32,451 nt of DNA from Actinomycetota bacterium (GTDB lineage: Bacteria; Actinomycetota; Acidimicrobiia; Acidimicrobiales; JAHWLA01), in the NCBI GenBank assembly GCA_019347595.1, contig JAHWLA010000004.1, positions 1-32,451 on the forward strand. Reading direction: 5' to 3'. The position numbers and the translations under genes were made by a program. The stretch's first letter is position 1; every line of letters starts with the position of its first letter. This document shows positions 1 through 7,948 of the stretch, in pieces. The notes beneath the pieces were generated by a model that was not told the DNA's origin, did not search any database, and saw only the letters and a program-made list of their open reading frames with translations.

Positions 1-939
1 GACGACAACGGCGACGCGGTCGTCCGCCCGACATTCGCATCGGGCACCACGATGGGCAACCTGCAAGCCAAGGGCAAGATGGTCGTCGGGGTGAAGTTCG
101 ACCAGCCGGGGTTCGGCCAGAAGAACCCGACCAGCGGCAAGATCGAGGGCTTCGACATCGAGATCGCCAAGCTCATGGCCCAAGGCCTGTTCGGCGGCCG
201 CCTGGAGGACCAAGAGGCGAACATCGAATTCGTGGAGGCGGTGTCCAAGAATCGTGAGCCGTTCATCCAGGAAGGCCGCGTCGACCTCGTGATCGCCACC
301 TACACCATCAACGACACCCGCAAGGAGGTCGTCGACTTCGCCGGGCCGTACTTCGTGGCCCAGCAGGACATGATGGTGAAGGCCGACAACGACACCATCA
401 AGTCGGTGACCGACCTGGAGGGCAAGCGGGTCTGCACCGTGAAGGGCTCCACCTCGGAGAAGAACGTGCGGGCCAAGGCGCCCACCGCCGAGGTCATCCT
501 CTTCGACACCTACTCGCAATGCGCCGAAGCCCTCGGCGACGACCGAGTGGTGGCGGTGACCACGGACAACACCATCCTGGCCGGCCTGGTGGAGCAGTCC
601 AACGGCGACTACAAGCTGGTGAAGGCGCCGTTCAGCGACGAGCCCTACGGCATCGGCCTCAACAAGGGCGACGACCCGTTCCGCGACTTCCTGAACGACC
701 GGCTGGAGGTCATCTTCGCCAACGGCCAGTGGGCGGATGCCTTCGAGCGGACGCTGGGGGAGATCGGCCTGGACACGCCGGAGCCGCCGGAGATCGACCG
801 CTACATCAGCAGCGCGTCGACCAGCGGTACAGGCTCGACGTCCACGACCAGGGGCGGGGGCGGGGCGACCTCGTCGTCCACCTCGTCGTCGTCGACCTCG
901 ACGTCGACGGTGTCGTCGACCACGAGCACGACCCGGTAA
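1..939 (+). CDS. Polar amino-acid (glutamate-type) ABC transporter substrate-binding protein, 5' truncated by window edge
   Basis: Frame is open from base 1; SBP_bac_3-like sequence (GKMVVGVKFDQPGFGQ...GFDIEIAKLMA...YTINDTRKEVVDFAGPYFVAQQDMMV); followed by two permeases; Ser/Thr-rich C-terminal tail. Confidence 0.9.
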   Translation, partial: DDNGDAVVRPTFASGTTMGNLQAKGKMVVGVKFDQPGFGQKNPTSGKIEGFDIEIAKLMAQGLFGGRLEDQEANIEFVEAVSKNREPFIQEGRVDLVIATYTINDTRKEVVDFAGPYFVAQQDMMVKADNDTIKSVTDLEGKRVCTVKGSTSEKNVRAKAPTAEVILFDTYSQCAEALGDDRVVAVTTDNTILAGLVEQSNGDYKLVKAPFSDEPYGIGLNKGDDPFRDFLNDRLEVIFANGQWADAFERTLGEIGLDTPEPPEIDRYISSASTSGTGSTSTTRGGGGATSSSTSSSSTSTSTVSSTTSTTR

Positions 940-943
940 CCCA

Positions 944-1588
944 CTGAACATCGTCCTCGACAACCTCGGCACCTACGCCGAGGGGATGCGCACCACGGTG
1001 TCGCTCACCTTGCTGTCGTTCATGGCAGCACTGGTGATCGGCACCGTGGTCGCCGCGTTCCGGGTCGGGCCCATCCCGCCGCTCCGGTGGGTGGGCGCGG
1101 CCTACGTGGAGCTGGTCCGCAACACGCCGCTGGCCGTGCACTTCATCCTCTTCTACTTCGGGCTCACCAAGGTGGGCATCCGCTACGAGGCGTTCGTCAC
1201 GGCCGTGATCGTGCTCAGCATGTACACCAGCTCGTTCGTGGCCGAGACGGTCCGCTCCGGGATCAACGCCGTCTCGTCGGGGCAGGCCGAGGCGGCTCGC
1301 GCCCTCGGGCTCACGTTTCCCCAGGTGCTCGGGATCGTCGTGCTCCCCCAGGCCTTCCGCACGGTGGTATCACCGCTGGGCAGCCTTCTCAGCGCCCTCG
1401 TGCGCAACTCCGCAGTGGCGTCGGTGATCTCGGTGCTCGAGCTGACCGAGGTGGCCGACCGGCTCAACACGGCCACCGCCCGGCCCATCCCCGTCTTCCT
1501 GGGAGCGGCGGCCGCCTACATCTCGCTGACCCTGCCGCTGGGGTGGGGGATCGGCTTCGTGGAGCGACGGGTGGCGATCAAGCGATGA
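944..1588 (+). CDS. Amino-acid ABC transporter permease 1 (HisM/GltJ-like)
   Basis: Hydrophobic segments and EAA-type loop (SGQAEAARALGLTFPQVLGIVVLPQAFRTVVSPLGS). Start uncertain: CTG at 944 gives LNIVLDNLGTYAEG; first in-frame ATG is 986. Confidence 0.85.
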   Translation: MNIVLDNLGTYAEGMRTTVSLTLLSFMAALVIGTVVAAFRVGPIPPLRWVGAAYVELVRNTPLAVHFILFYFGLTKVGIRYEAFVTAVIVLSMYTSSFVAETVRSGINAVSSGQAEAARALGLTFPQVLGIVVLPQAFRTVVSPLGSLLSALVRNSAVASVISVLELTEVADRLNTATARPIPVFLGAAAAYISLTLPLGWGIGFVERRVAIKR

Positions 1589-2454
1589 CGGCCGTCATCC
1601 TCGCCGACGCCCTCGGCCCTCGCGCTCGCCGTCGCGTGTGGATCGCGTCGGTCGTGGCGGGCGTCCTGGTGGCGGCGGCAATCGGCGTGGCCGTGCAGCG
1701 CCTGGCCGCCAGAGACCAGTTCGACGCGCGCCTGTGGGAGCCGTTTACCGAACCGGCCGTCCTCCGTTTCTTCCTCACAGGGCTCGCCAACACGCTCAAG
1801 GCGGCGCTGGTCGCCATGGGCTTGGCGCTGGTCGTGGGCGCCTTCCTGGCCCTCGGGCGCCTGGCCCGCAACGCGCCGGTGCGGTGGGCGGCGGGCGCGT
1901 GGGTCGAGTTCTTCCGAGCCGTCCCCCTGCTGCTGCTGATCTACTTCTCCGGGCTGGGCCTGCCCAAGTACGGGATCGACCTGCCCGTCTTCTGGTACCT
2001 GGTGCTGGCGCTGGTCGCCTACAACAGCACGGTGCTGGCGGAGATCTTCCGGGCGGGCATCCTCTCGCTCGACCGGGGGCAGTCGGAAGCCGCCTTCGCC
2101 CTCGGGCTGTCGTACTGGCAGACGATGTTCACGGTGATCGTGCCCCAAGCCGTGCGCCGCATGGTCCCCGCCATCGTCAGCAGCCTGGTCACGCTGCTCA
2201 AGGACACGTCGCTCGGCTACGTCATCACCTACGAGGAGCTGCTGCGGCGGGGGCGGTTGGCGGGCGAGTTCTACGGCAACATGCTCCAGTCGCTGGTGTT
2301 CGTCGCCGCCTTCTACATCGTGGTGAACTTCACGCTCAGCCAGATCGCCCGCCGGCTGGAGCTGCGCCAGCGCCGCCGCTACAACGCGGGGACGATCGAC
2401 GTCGGCGGTGTGGAGGACTTGGCCACGGTGGCCGCCGAGAGCCGCCGCGCCTGA
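1585..2454 (+). CDS. Amino-acid ABC transporter permease 2 (GltK-like)
   Basis: ATGA overlap with previous gene; EAA loop (DRGQSEAAFALGLSYWQTMFTVIVPQAVRRMVPAIVSS). Confidence 0.88.
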   Translation: MTAVILADALGPRARRRVWIASVVAGVLVAAAIGVAVQRLAARDQFDARLWEPFTEPAVLRFFLTGLANTLKAALVAMGLALVVGAFLALGRLARNAPVRWAAGAWVEFFRAVPLLLLIYFSGLGLPKYGIDLPVFWYLVLALVAYNSTVLAEIFRAGILSLDRGQSEAAFALGLSYWQTMFTVIVPQAVRRMVPAIVSSLVTLLKDTSLGYVITYEELLRRGRLAGEFYGNMLQSLVFVAAFYIVVNFTLSQIARRLELRQRRRYNAGTIDVGGVEDLATVAAESRRA

Positions 2455-2471
2455 CCCGGACGAAAAGCGCC

Positions 2472-3362
2472 TTACCGGCGCAGGGCGGCGCGGAGGGCGG
2501 CGGCGGCCTCCCGCAGCGCCGGCTCGGCTGCTTCGTACACCCCGACGACCGTGAAGAAGGCGTGCATCTGGCCCTCCCACCGCCGCACGTCCACCGGCAC
2601 ACCGGCCTTCCGGAGCAGCAACCCGTAGGCCTGGCCCTCGTCGCGCAGCGGGTCGTACTCGGCGGTCACGATGAAGGCAGGCGGCAGATCGCCATGGTCG
2701 GCGGCGTAGAGCGGCGAGAGGTAGGGATCGCGCCGGTCGTGGCCGTCGGCGTAGTGGTCCCAGAACCACTTCACGTCGGCGGCGTAGAGGAAGTACCCCT
2801 CGCCGTTCTCGCGCATGGACGGGTAGCTGAGCTCGCCGTCGACCGCTGGGTAGACCAGCAGTTGGAACGCCAGGGGCGGCCCTTCCTCGTTGCGAGCCCG
2901 CAGCGCCACGGCGGCGGCCAGGTTGCCGCCCGCGCTGTCGCCCCCCACGGCGACCGGCCCCGGCATGTGCTCGACCGCCCAACCAGTGGCGCTCCAGCCG
3001 TCGTCGAACCCGGCGGGGAAGGGGTGCTCGGGCGCCAGGCGGTACTCGATGTTGACCACGTTCACGCCGGCCTCCGCCGCCAGGTGGCGACAGAAGTCGT
3101 CGTGCTCGTCCACGCTGCCCAGGCACCACCCACCGCCGTGGAACCACACCAGCGTGCCGACCGCGCCAGGCGGCCGGTAGACACGCGCCGGCACGCCGTC
3201 GGCGTCGACGTCCTCGGTCGGCATGTCGGGCCCTGGCGTCCCCGACCGGTTCCAGTTGCCCAGCAGTGTCCGCGACAGGTCGAGGCCGAGTTGGTCGACG
3301 GTCGGGTTGCCGGCCGCCGCCAGCCGGTCGAATACCGCCTGCGCATCCGACGTCAGCCCCAT
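2472..3362 (-). CDS. Alpha/beta hydrolase (HSL-type esterase/lipase)
   Basis: HGGGW oxyanion motif, GDSAGG nucleophile elbow, YDPLRDEG, C-terminal H (GQMHAFF). Confidence 0.9.
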   Translation of the reverse strand: MGLTSDAQAVFDRLAAAGNPTVDQLGLDLSRTLLGNWNRSGTPGPDMPTEDVDADGVPARVYRPPGAVGTLVWFHGGGWCLGSVDEHDDFCRHLAAEAGVNVVNIEYRLAPEHPFPAGFDDGWSATGWAVEHMPGPVAVGGDSAGGNLAAAVALRARNEEGPPLAFQLLVYPAVDGELSYPSMRENGEGYFLYAADVKWFWDHYADGHDRRDPYLSPLYAADHGDLPPAFIVTAEYDPLRDEGQAYGLLLRKAGVPVDVRRWEGQMHAFFTVVGVYEAAEPALREAAAALRAALRR

Positions 3363-3374
3363 GCGCCGAATCCT

Positions 3375-3427
3375 ACGAAGTGTGCGGAGTTGGGGCCGCG
3401 GGAGCGGCCCAACTCCGCACACTTCGT
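3375..3427. terminator. Long near-perfect hairpin (H1), putative operon-end terminator
   Basis: ACGAAGTGTGCGGAGTTGG(G)GCCGC-GGGA-GCGGCCCAACTCCGCACACTTCGT; immediately after the stop of the minus-strand 3815->3432 gene. Confidence 0.7.
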
Positions 3428-3431
3428 CAGA

Positions 3432-3815
3432 TCAGGGGACAGTGAAGCCGGTGATGCGGATGTCGAGTGTTCCTGTGGCCGGGTCGTCGACGAAGAGGAA
3501 CGCCACCTCGGCGGTCTCGTTGCGCGCCAGGAACTCGACGCTCTGGTCGGCTACCGACACCTGGCCGCCGATGGTGAGCTCGGCCGCCACCTGCACGGAT
3601 TCCGCCGTGGCCCCGCCCTCGTTGCGGATCTTCACCGGCACCAGGAACGCGTCGCCGTGGCGCTCGACCGGGCCGGACTCGACCACGCGAGGCAGCGCGG
3701 GGCCGTCCGGTTCGCCCGCCTCGACGCCGATCAGCCCGACGAGCACGACGAGGACCACGACCGACGCCGCGAACGTCACCCACTCGGCCGGGCTGCGGGC
3801 GGGCCTGCCGCTCAT
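3432..3815 (-). CDS. TIGR02588-like small membrane-anchored protein
   Basis: N-terminal TM segment (WVTFAASVVVLVVLVGLIGVEAG) then a beta-rich domain (VPVKIRNEGGATAESVQVAAEL...AEVAFLFVDDP); adjacent to TIGR02587-like gene. Confidence 0.7.
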   Translation of the reverse strand: MSGRPARSPAEWVTFAASVVVLVVLVGLIGVEAGEPDGPALPRVVESGPVERHGDAFLVPVKIRNEGGATAESVQVAAELTIGGQVSVADQSVEFLARNETAEVAFLFVDDPATGTLDIRITGFTVP

Positions 3816-4690
3816 ACCGCCAGCCTTCCGGCCGCCCCGCCCACGGCAGCGGGGAGCCCGAGCACGATCACATGCGAGACCACGAGCGACATCGGGTCCT
3901 CGGGCGTCAGCCGTTGGAAGAACCACAGCATCCCGGCCGCCACCACCAACGACACCAGGTACGACGCCACCGTCTCGGTCATCGGGTGTTGGAAGATGCC
4001 CGGCTGGTTGCGGCGACGCTTCTGGTCGGAGAAGCCCGCCACGAACACGATGCAGTACGAGATCACGAGCGACGCCAGCACCATGGCAATGAGCCAGGCG
4101 GCGGGCATGGCCGCGGCCAGCATCGGGATCTCGTCGGTGGGCGCCACGTTGAAGGCGATGAACACGGCCCCGATGGTGGTGGCCCCCACGTCGACCAGGG
4201 TGGCCTGGAGCCCCTTTCCGTCGGCCGCCTCCTCGGTCGCCTCGTCCTCCGCTTCGGCCGGGGCCCGACGCAGCATGTGCTGGGCGATGGCGCTGCCGAT
4301 GGCGAACGGCGTCGCCTCGTAGACGATCTTGCCCAACGCCTCCTCCAGCGGCGTCGTCGCCGTCACTTCGCGCAACAGCACGAGCAGCAGGAAGACCGAC
4401 ACCACGGCCAGGGCGACGGTCTCCACCGAGTCCATGGCGGCGTCACGCCGCCGGATGTCCTGCGTGGTGCGGAACCCTGCCGTGCGGTTGAGCAGGAAGA
4501 CCGGCACGAACATGAAGACGAGGACGCCGAGCATGTGGACCGTCTGCGTCTGGCTGCCGATCCACCACACCTCCATGGTGTAGAGGAGCGGGATGCCGAA
4601 CAGCATCCCGCCGGAGACCGCACGTACCAGGTCGGTCGCTTCGCGTCGCCACGGCCCGCGGTCCCGTGCGTCGGCGTCGGCGGCTCCCAT
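3812..4690 (-). CDS. TIGR02587/DUF2391-like integral membrane protein
   Basis: Multiple TM segments (SGGMLFGIPLLYTMEVWWIG...); overlaps downstream partner. Confidence 0.75.
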   Translation of the reverse strand: MGAADADARDRGPWRREATDLVRAVSGGMLFGIPLLYTMEVWWIGSQTQTVHMLGVLVFMFVPVFLLNRTAGFRTTQDIRRRDAAMDSVETVALAVVSVFLLLVLLREVTATTPLEEALGKIVYEATPFAIGSAIAQHMLRRAPAEAEDEATEEAADGKGLQATLVDVGATTIGAVFIAFNVAPTDEIPMLAAAMPAAWLIAMVLASLVISYCIVFVAGFSDQKRRRNQPGIFQHPMTETVASYLVSLVVAAGMLWFFQRLTPEDPMSLVVSHVIVLGLPAAVGGAAGRLAV

Positions 4691-4698
4691 GAGGCCGC

Positions 4699-4869
4699 CT
4701 ATTCCCCGTCGGGCCGCTCGTCGTGCATCAGCACGTCCCACCGGTCCCGGCAGTCCTCGCAGCGATAGGTGGCCAAGCCGCCGTGGTAGCCGAGGAGATG
4801 GCAGCGCCCGCCGCAGTCGATGCAGTCGATGACCTCGGGGATGTCGGCCCGTTCCGGAATGTCGGTCAC
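4699..4869 (-). CDS. Small zinc-ribbon protein (56 aa)
   Basis: GTG start at 4869 overlapping upstream stop (GTGA); CIDCGGRC...CEDC motif. Confidence 0.65.
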   Translation of the reverse strand: MTDIPERADIPEVIDCIDCGGRCHLLGYHGGLATYRCEDCRDRWDVLMHDERPDGE

Positions 4870-5279
4870 TGCCTGACCTGGACGAACAGCCCGGTCGCTT
4901 CCACGGCGACGCGCTGGTGGGGGAGCAGGATGCGCCCCTTGACCTCCTGGGCGCGACGGGACTGCGCGCGCTCCCGCCACGCCTCGACGCGGACCGGCCC
5001 GCCGTCGAGCGGAATCCCGTTGCGGTACCGGAGCTCGAGCCGCGCCGTGACGCACCCGATGTCGTCGAGCGCCCACCCCAGTGAGGCCATGACCTCGTCG
5101 AGCACGGCCGCGGCGATGCCGCCGTGCACGTGCCCGGGCGGGCCGCGGTGATCGGGCCGCGGGTCGAAGCGGGCCACCAGTCGGGCAGGCTCCGTGGACC
5201 GGTCGAGCCAGAAGACCAGCCCGAGGCCGAGGGGGTCCTCGCCGGTGATGCCCTCGCCGGGAAGGTCGTCGAACGACAC
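4866..5279 (-). CDS. Hotdog-fold (PaaI-like) thioesterase domain protein
   Basis: GHVHGGIAAAVLDEVMASLGW hotdog signature; GTG start inferred. Confidence 0.75.
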   Translation of the reverse strand: MSFDDLPGEGITGEDPLGLGLVFWLDRSTEPARLVARFDPRPDHRGPPGHVHGGIAAAVLDEVMASLGWALDDIGCVTARLELRYRNGIPLDGGPVRVEAWRERAQSRRAQEVKGRILLPHQRVAVEATGLFVQVRQ

Positions 5280-5299
5280 GGTCGGCGAAGCTACCCGGC

Positions 5300-5851
5300 T
5301 CAGGCGCGCACTTCGTAGAAGCAGAACAACAGGTTGCCGTAGCGGCGATGCCGGCCCGGCACCAGGTTCGTCAGGTCGAGCTCCCGGTACTCGCGGGGAT
5401 CGAGGTGGACGACGACGATGCCGTCCTCGGCGACGAGCTCGGGGTGGGCGTCGACGGCGAGCACCGCCCGCGACCACAGGTCGAGCCATTGGGGCGGCGA
5501 GGCGAAGACGACGTCGAACGGCGTCGGCTGGGAGGCGATGTAGGCGAAGGCATCGGCCCTCACGACCTCGGCGACGTGGTCGAGGCCCGTCTTGGCCAGG
5601 TTCTGGCGGAGGTCGCGCAACGGCTTGTCGTGCACCTCCACGAAGACGCACGACTGGGCGCCCCGACTGGCCGCCTCGATGCCGACGCCGCCGACGCCTG
5701 CGAACAGGTCGAGGAAACGACAGCCCGGCAGGCGGGGCTGGAGGATGTCGAAAAGCGCCTCCTTGGCCCGTCCCAGGATGGGGCGCGTGCCCTCGTAGTC
5801 CTTGGGCGACACCAGCTTGTGGCCCTTGGCACTCCCGGCGATGACTCTCAC
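5300..5851 (-). CDS. rsmD: 16S rRNA (guanine(966)-N(2))-methyltransferase, RsmD family
   Basis: MRVIAGSAKGHKL...TRP...KEALFDIL, FLDLFAGVGGVGIEAASRGA; motif IV reads SPPQW. Confidence 0.85.
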   Translation of the reverse strand: MRVIAGSAKGHKLVSPKDYEGTRPILGRAKEALFDILQPRLPGCRFLDLFAGVGGVGIEAASRGAQSCVFVEVHDKPLRDLRQNLAKTGLDHVAEVVRADAFAYIASQPTPFDVVFASPPQWLDLWSRAVLAVDAHPELVAEDGIVVVHLDPREYRELDLTNLVPGRHRRYGNLLFCFYEVRA

Positions 5852-6003
5852 GGGAGCCGTCCTGCGGGCTCGCCGCCGGCGCGGATTGCGTTGTGGTCGT
5901 GGCTGTTCATGCGATCGTCGTGCCGATCTCTCATGGTGATGGAGCCAGCCTCGCGCGAGCGGGATTCGCCGTTCGCAGTTCTCGGGCCCCAGGACAACGG
6001 AAG

Positions 6004-6009
6004 TACGGT
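6004..6009 (+). promoter_or_regulatory. Putative -10 (TACGGT) for coaD operon, 7 nt before GTG 6017
   Basis: TAnnnT hexamer spaced for leaderless initiation. Confidence 0.45.
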
Positions 6010-6016
6010 TGTCGAC

Positions 6017-6058
6017 GTGGCAGACATCGCACCCGACAGCACCGGCGACATCCGGTGA
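6017..6058 (+). CDS. Putative 13-codon leaderless leader ORF (VADIAPDSTGDIR*), GTGA-coupled to coaD
   Basis: GTG 7 nt after TACGGT; TGA at 6056-6058 overlaps coaD GTG at 6055. Confidence 0.35.
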   Translation: MADIAPDSTGDIR

Positions 6059-6540
6059 GGACCGCCCTCTTCCCGGGGTCGTTCGACCCGCTCCACAACG
6101 GTCACCTCGAGATCATCGAGACCGCCGCGCTCCACTTCGACCACGTGATCGTGGCCGCCATGCGCAATCCCCAGAAGGGCGAGCCGCTGTTCTCCTACGA
6201 GGAGCGCAAGCAGATGATCGAGGATTCGATCGCACATCTGTCGAACGTCACCGTGGAGCAGTTCGGCAGCCTGGTCGTCGACCTGGCCCGCCGGGTGGGC
6301 GCCGACGTCCTCATCAAGGGTTTGCGGGTGGCGTCCGACTTCGAGCACGAGCTTCAGCAGGCCCAGATGAACCACGCCATCTCGGGGATCGACACGCTGT
6401 TCATCCCGTGCGCTTCGTCGCACTCGTTCATCGCGTCGAACCTCGTCCGCCAGATCGCCCGCTTCGGCGGGGCCGACCGCATCGAGGGCATGGTTCCCGA
6501 GCCGGTGGCCAAACGGCTGCAGGAGAAGTTCGCCCCGTGA
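6055..6540 (+). CDS. coaD: Pantetheine-phosphate adenylyltransferase
   Basis: TALFPGSFDPLHNGHLEII nucleotidyltransferase motif; ISGIDTLFIPCASSHSFIASNLVRQIA. Confidence 0.95.
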   Translation: MRTALFPGSFDPLHNGHLEIIETAALHFDHVIVAAMRNPQKGEPLFSYEERKQMIEDSIAHLSNVTVEQFGSLVVDLARRVGADVLIKGLRVASDFEHELQQAQMNHAISGIDTLFIPCASSHSFIASNLVRQIARFGGADRIEGMVPEPVAKRLQEKFAP

Positions 6541-7106
6541 GCGACTACGACCCACCCACATCGGCGGCCAACAGCGACATCGACGCCGAGACCCTGCTGC
6601 GGCGCGTCATCGAGATCGTCGACAACGCCAAGTCGATGCCGCTTTCGGCCTCCGTGCTCATCAGCAAGGAGGAGGTCCTCGAGCTGCTCCAGGACGCGCT
6701 CGGGCGGCTTCCCGACGAGTTGCGCGAGGCGCGCTGGATGCTGAAGGAGCGCCAGGAGTTCCTGGCCAAGACCCAGCGTGACGCCGACGAGATCCTGGAG
6801 GCGGCGCGGGTGCGGGCCGAGCGTATGGTGCAGCGCACGGAGATCGTCCGGTCGGCCCAGCAGACGGCCAAGCGGACGATGGAGCAAGCGGAGGACGAGG
6901 CCCGCCGGCTGAAGCACGAGGCCGAGGACTACTGCGACAAGAAGCTGGCCGCCTTCGAGATCGTGCTGGAGCGGACGATGAAGACCGTCCAGGCGGGCCG
7001 CGACAAGCTGCGGGTCACCCCGGCGCCGCTGACCGACGCCGCCCGCACGGCCTACGGCGAGGACGCCGAGGCCGTCGACGAGGCCTTCTTCGACCAGGAC
7101 TCCTGA
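6537..7106 (+). CDS. Coiled-coil protein of the coaD-linked actinobacterial family (DivIVA/ATP synthase b-like)
   Basis: GTGA overlap with coaD; long charged helical region (DADEILEAARVRAERMVQRTEIVRSAQQTAKRTMEQAEDEARRLKHEAEDYCDKKL). Confidence 0.75.
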   Translation: MSDYDPPTSAANSDIDAETLLRRVIEIVDNAKSMPLSASVLISKEEVLELLQDALGRLPDELREARWMLKERQEFLAKTQRDADEILEAARVRAERMVQRTEIVRSAQQTAKRTMEQAEDEARRLKHEAEDYCDKKLAAFEIVLERTMKTVQAGRDKLRVTPAPLTDAARTAYGEDAEAVDEAFFDQDS

Positions 7107-7114
7107 CCACCGCC

Positions 7115-7163
7115 CGTCCCGAGTACATAGCGTGCGGATTCCGGACGCTATGTACTCGGGACG
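7115..7163. terminator. 49-nt near-complete palindrome (H2), putative terminator
   Basis: CGTCCCGAGTACATAGCGT-GCGGATTCCGG-ACGCTATGTACTCGGGACG; perfect 19-bp arms between operon end (7106) and next promoter (7189). Confidence 0.75.
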
Positions 7164-7188
7164 TGGTGGGGTCGGGCGTGCGGCTTCG

Positions 7189-7194
7189 TACAAT
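7189..7194 (+). promoter_or_regulatory. Putative -10 TACAAT, 7 nt before GTG 7202 (leaderless type)
   Basis: TACAAT-cgatggc-GTG. Confidence 0.55.
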
Positions 7195-7201
7195 CGATGG
7201 C

Positions 7202-7714
7202 GTGCCCCCCCGCCCCTTCCTGGTGAGCGTGACCGCGCTGCGTCGATCGCCGGCCGCCACCGTGCAGCACGAGCGCCGCTGCGGTCCCCTCGACGGCCTA
7301 GCCGTCACGTCGACCCGCGTCCCCTCGGGCGCCGAGGTGTGCGTCGACGTCGACCTGGAGGCGGTCCACGGCGGGGTCATGGCGCACGGAACCGTCAGCG
7401 CCCCGTGGGAAGGCGAGTGCCGCCGGTGCCTGGGGACGGCGCTCGGGACGCTGGAGACCGAGGTCCGTGAGCTGTTCGAACCGAACAGCGCCGACGACGA
7501 CACGTACCGCCTCCGCGGCGAGCAACTCGACTTGGAGCCGCTGGCGCGCGACGCTGTCCTGCTGGAACTTCCCCAGGCGCCCCTCTGTGCGGAGGCGTGC
7601 CAGGGGCTGTGTCCCACGTGCGGCGCCAACCTCAACGAGGGTGAGTGCTCGTGCGAGGCGCAGCCAACCGACCCGCGTTGGGCAGCGCTCGACGCGCTTC
7701 GCCACGAGACATAG
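7202..7714 (+). CDS. DUF177 (YceD-like) protein
   Basis: C-terminal Cys cluster CAEACQGLCPTCGANLNEGECSCE; directly precedes rpmF. Confidence 0.88.
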   Translation: MPPRPFLVSVTALRRSPAATVQHERRCGPLDGLAVTSTRVPSGAEVCVDVDLEAVHGGVMAHGTVSAPWEGECRRCLGTALGTLETEVRELFEPNSADDDTYRLRGEQLDLEPLARDAVLLELPQAPLCAEACQGLCPTCGANLNEGECSCEAQPTDPRWAALDALRHET

Positions 7715-7729
7715 AGAGAGCGACCGACG

Positions 7730-7909
7730 ATGGCCGTCCCCAAGAAGAAGACCTCGAAGGCCAAGAGCCGTAGCCGCCGGGCCAGCAACTGGACGCTCGC
7801 CGTCCCGGCGCGGAGCGTCTGCCCGCAGTGCCGCCACGCCAAGCTTCCCCACGTCGTCTGCCCCAACTGCGGGTGGTACGGCGGTCGCCAGGCCATCGAC
7901 GTCGGCTAG
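7730..7909 (+). CDS. rpmF: 50S ribosomal protein bL32 (zinc-binding form)
   Basis: MAVPKKKTSKAKSRSRRASNWTLAVPARSVCPQCRHAKLPHVVCPNCGWYGGRQAIDVG; 59 aa, absent from the supplied ORF track. Confidence 0.95.
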   Translation: MAVPKKKTSKAKSRSRRASNWTLAVPARSVCPQCRHAKLPHVVCPNCGWYGGRQAIDVG

Positions 7910-7922
7910 TTGTGAACGGGTG

Positions 7923-7947
7923 GCTCTTCGCCTGACGGTTCAGCGCG
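7923..7947. repeat. Dispersed fragment of the 87-bp repeat found at 11773-11958
   Basis: GCTCTTCGCCTGACGG is identical to both tandem copies; 23/25 match across 7923-7947. Confidence 0.6.
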
Positions 7948-7948
7948 G

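Noticed and set aside
1516-3147. 543-aa minus-strand ORF overlapping permease 2 and the hydrolase
   Set aside because: Out of frame with the GDSAGG/HGGGW hydrolase and antisense to the permease.
3375-3427. Intergenic hairpins considered as tRNA or other known ncRNA
   Set aside because: Single long stem only; no cloverleaf, no anticodon arm, no T-loop consensus.
1638-4322. 894-aa plus-strand ORF across permease 2, the hydrolase and the TIGR pair
   Set aside because: Crosses several well-supported genes on both strands with no domain similarity; GC-rich artefact.
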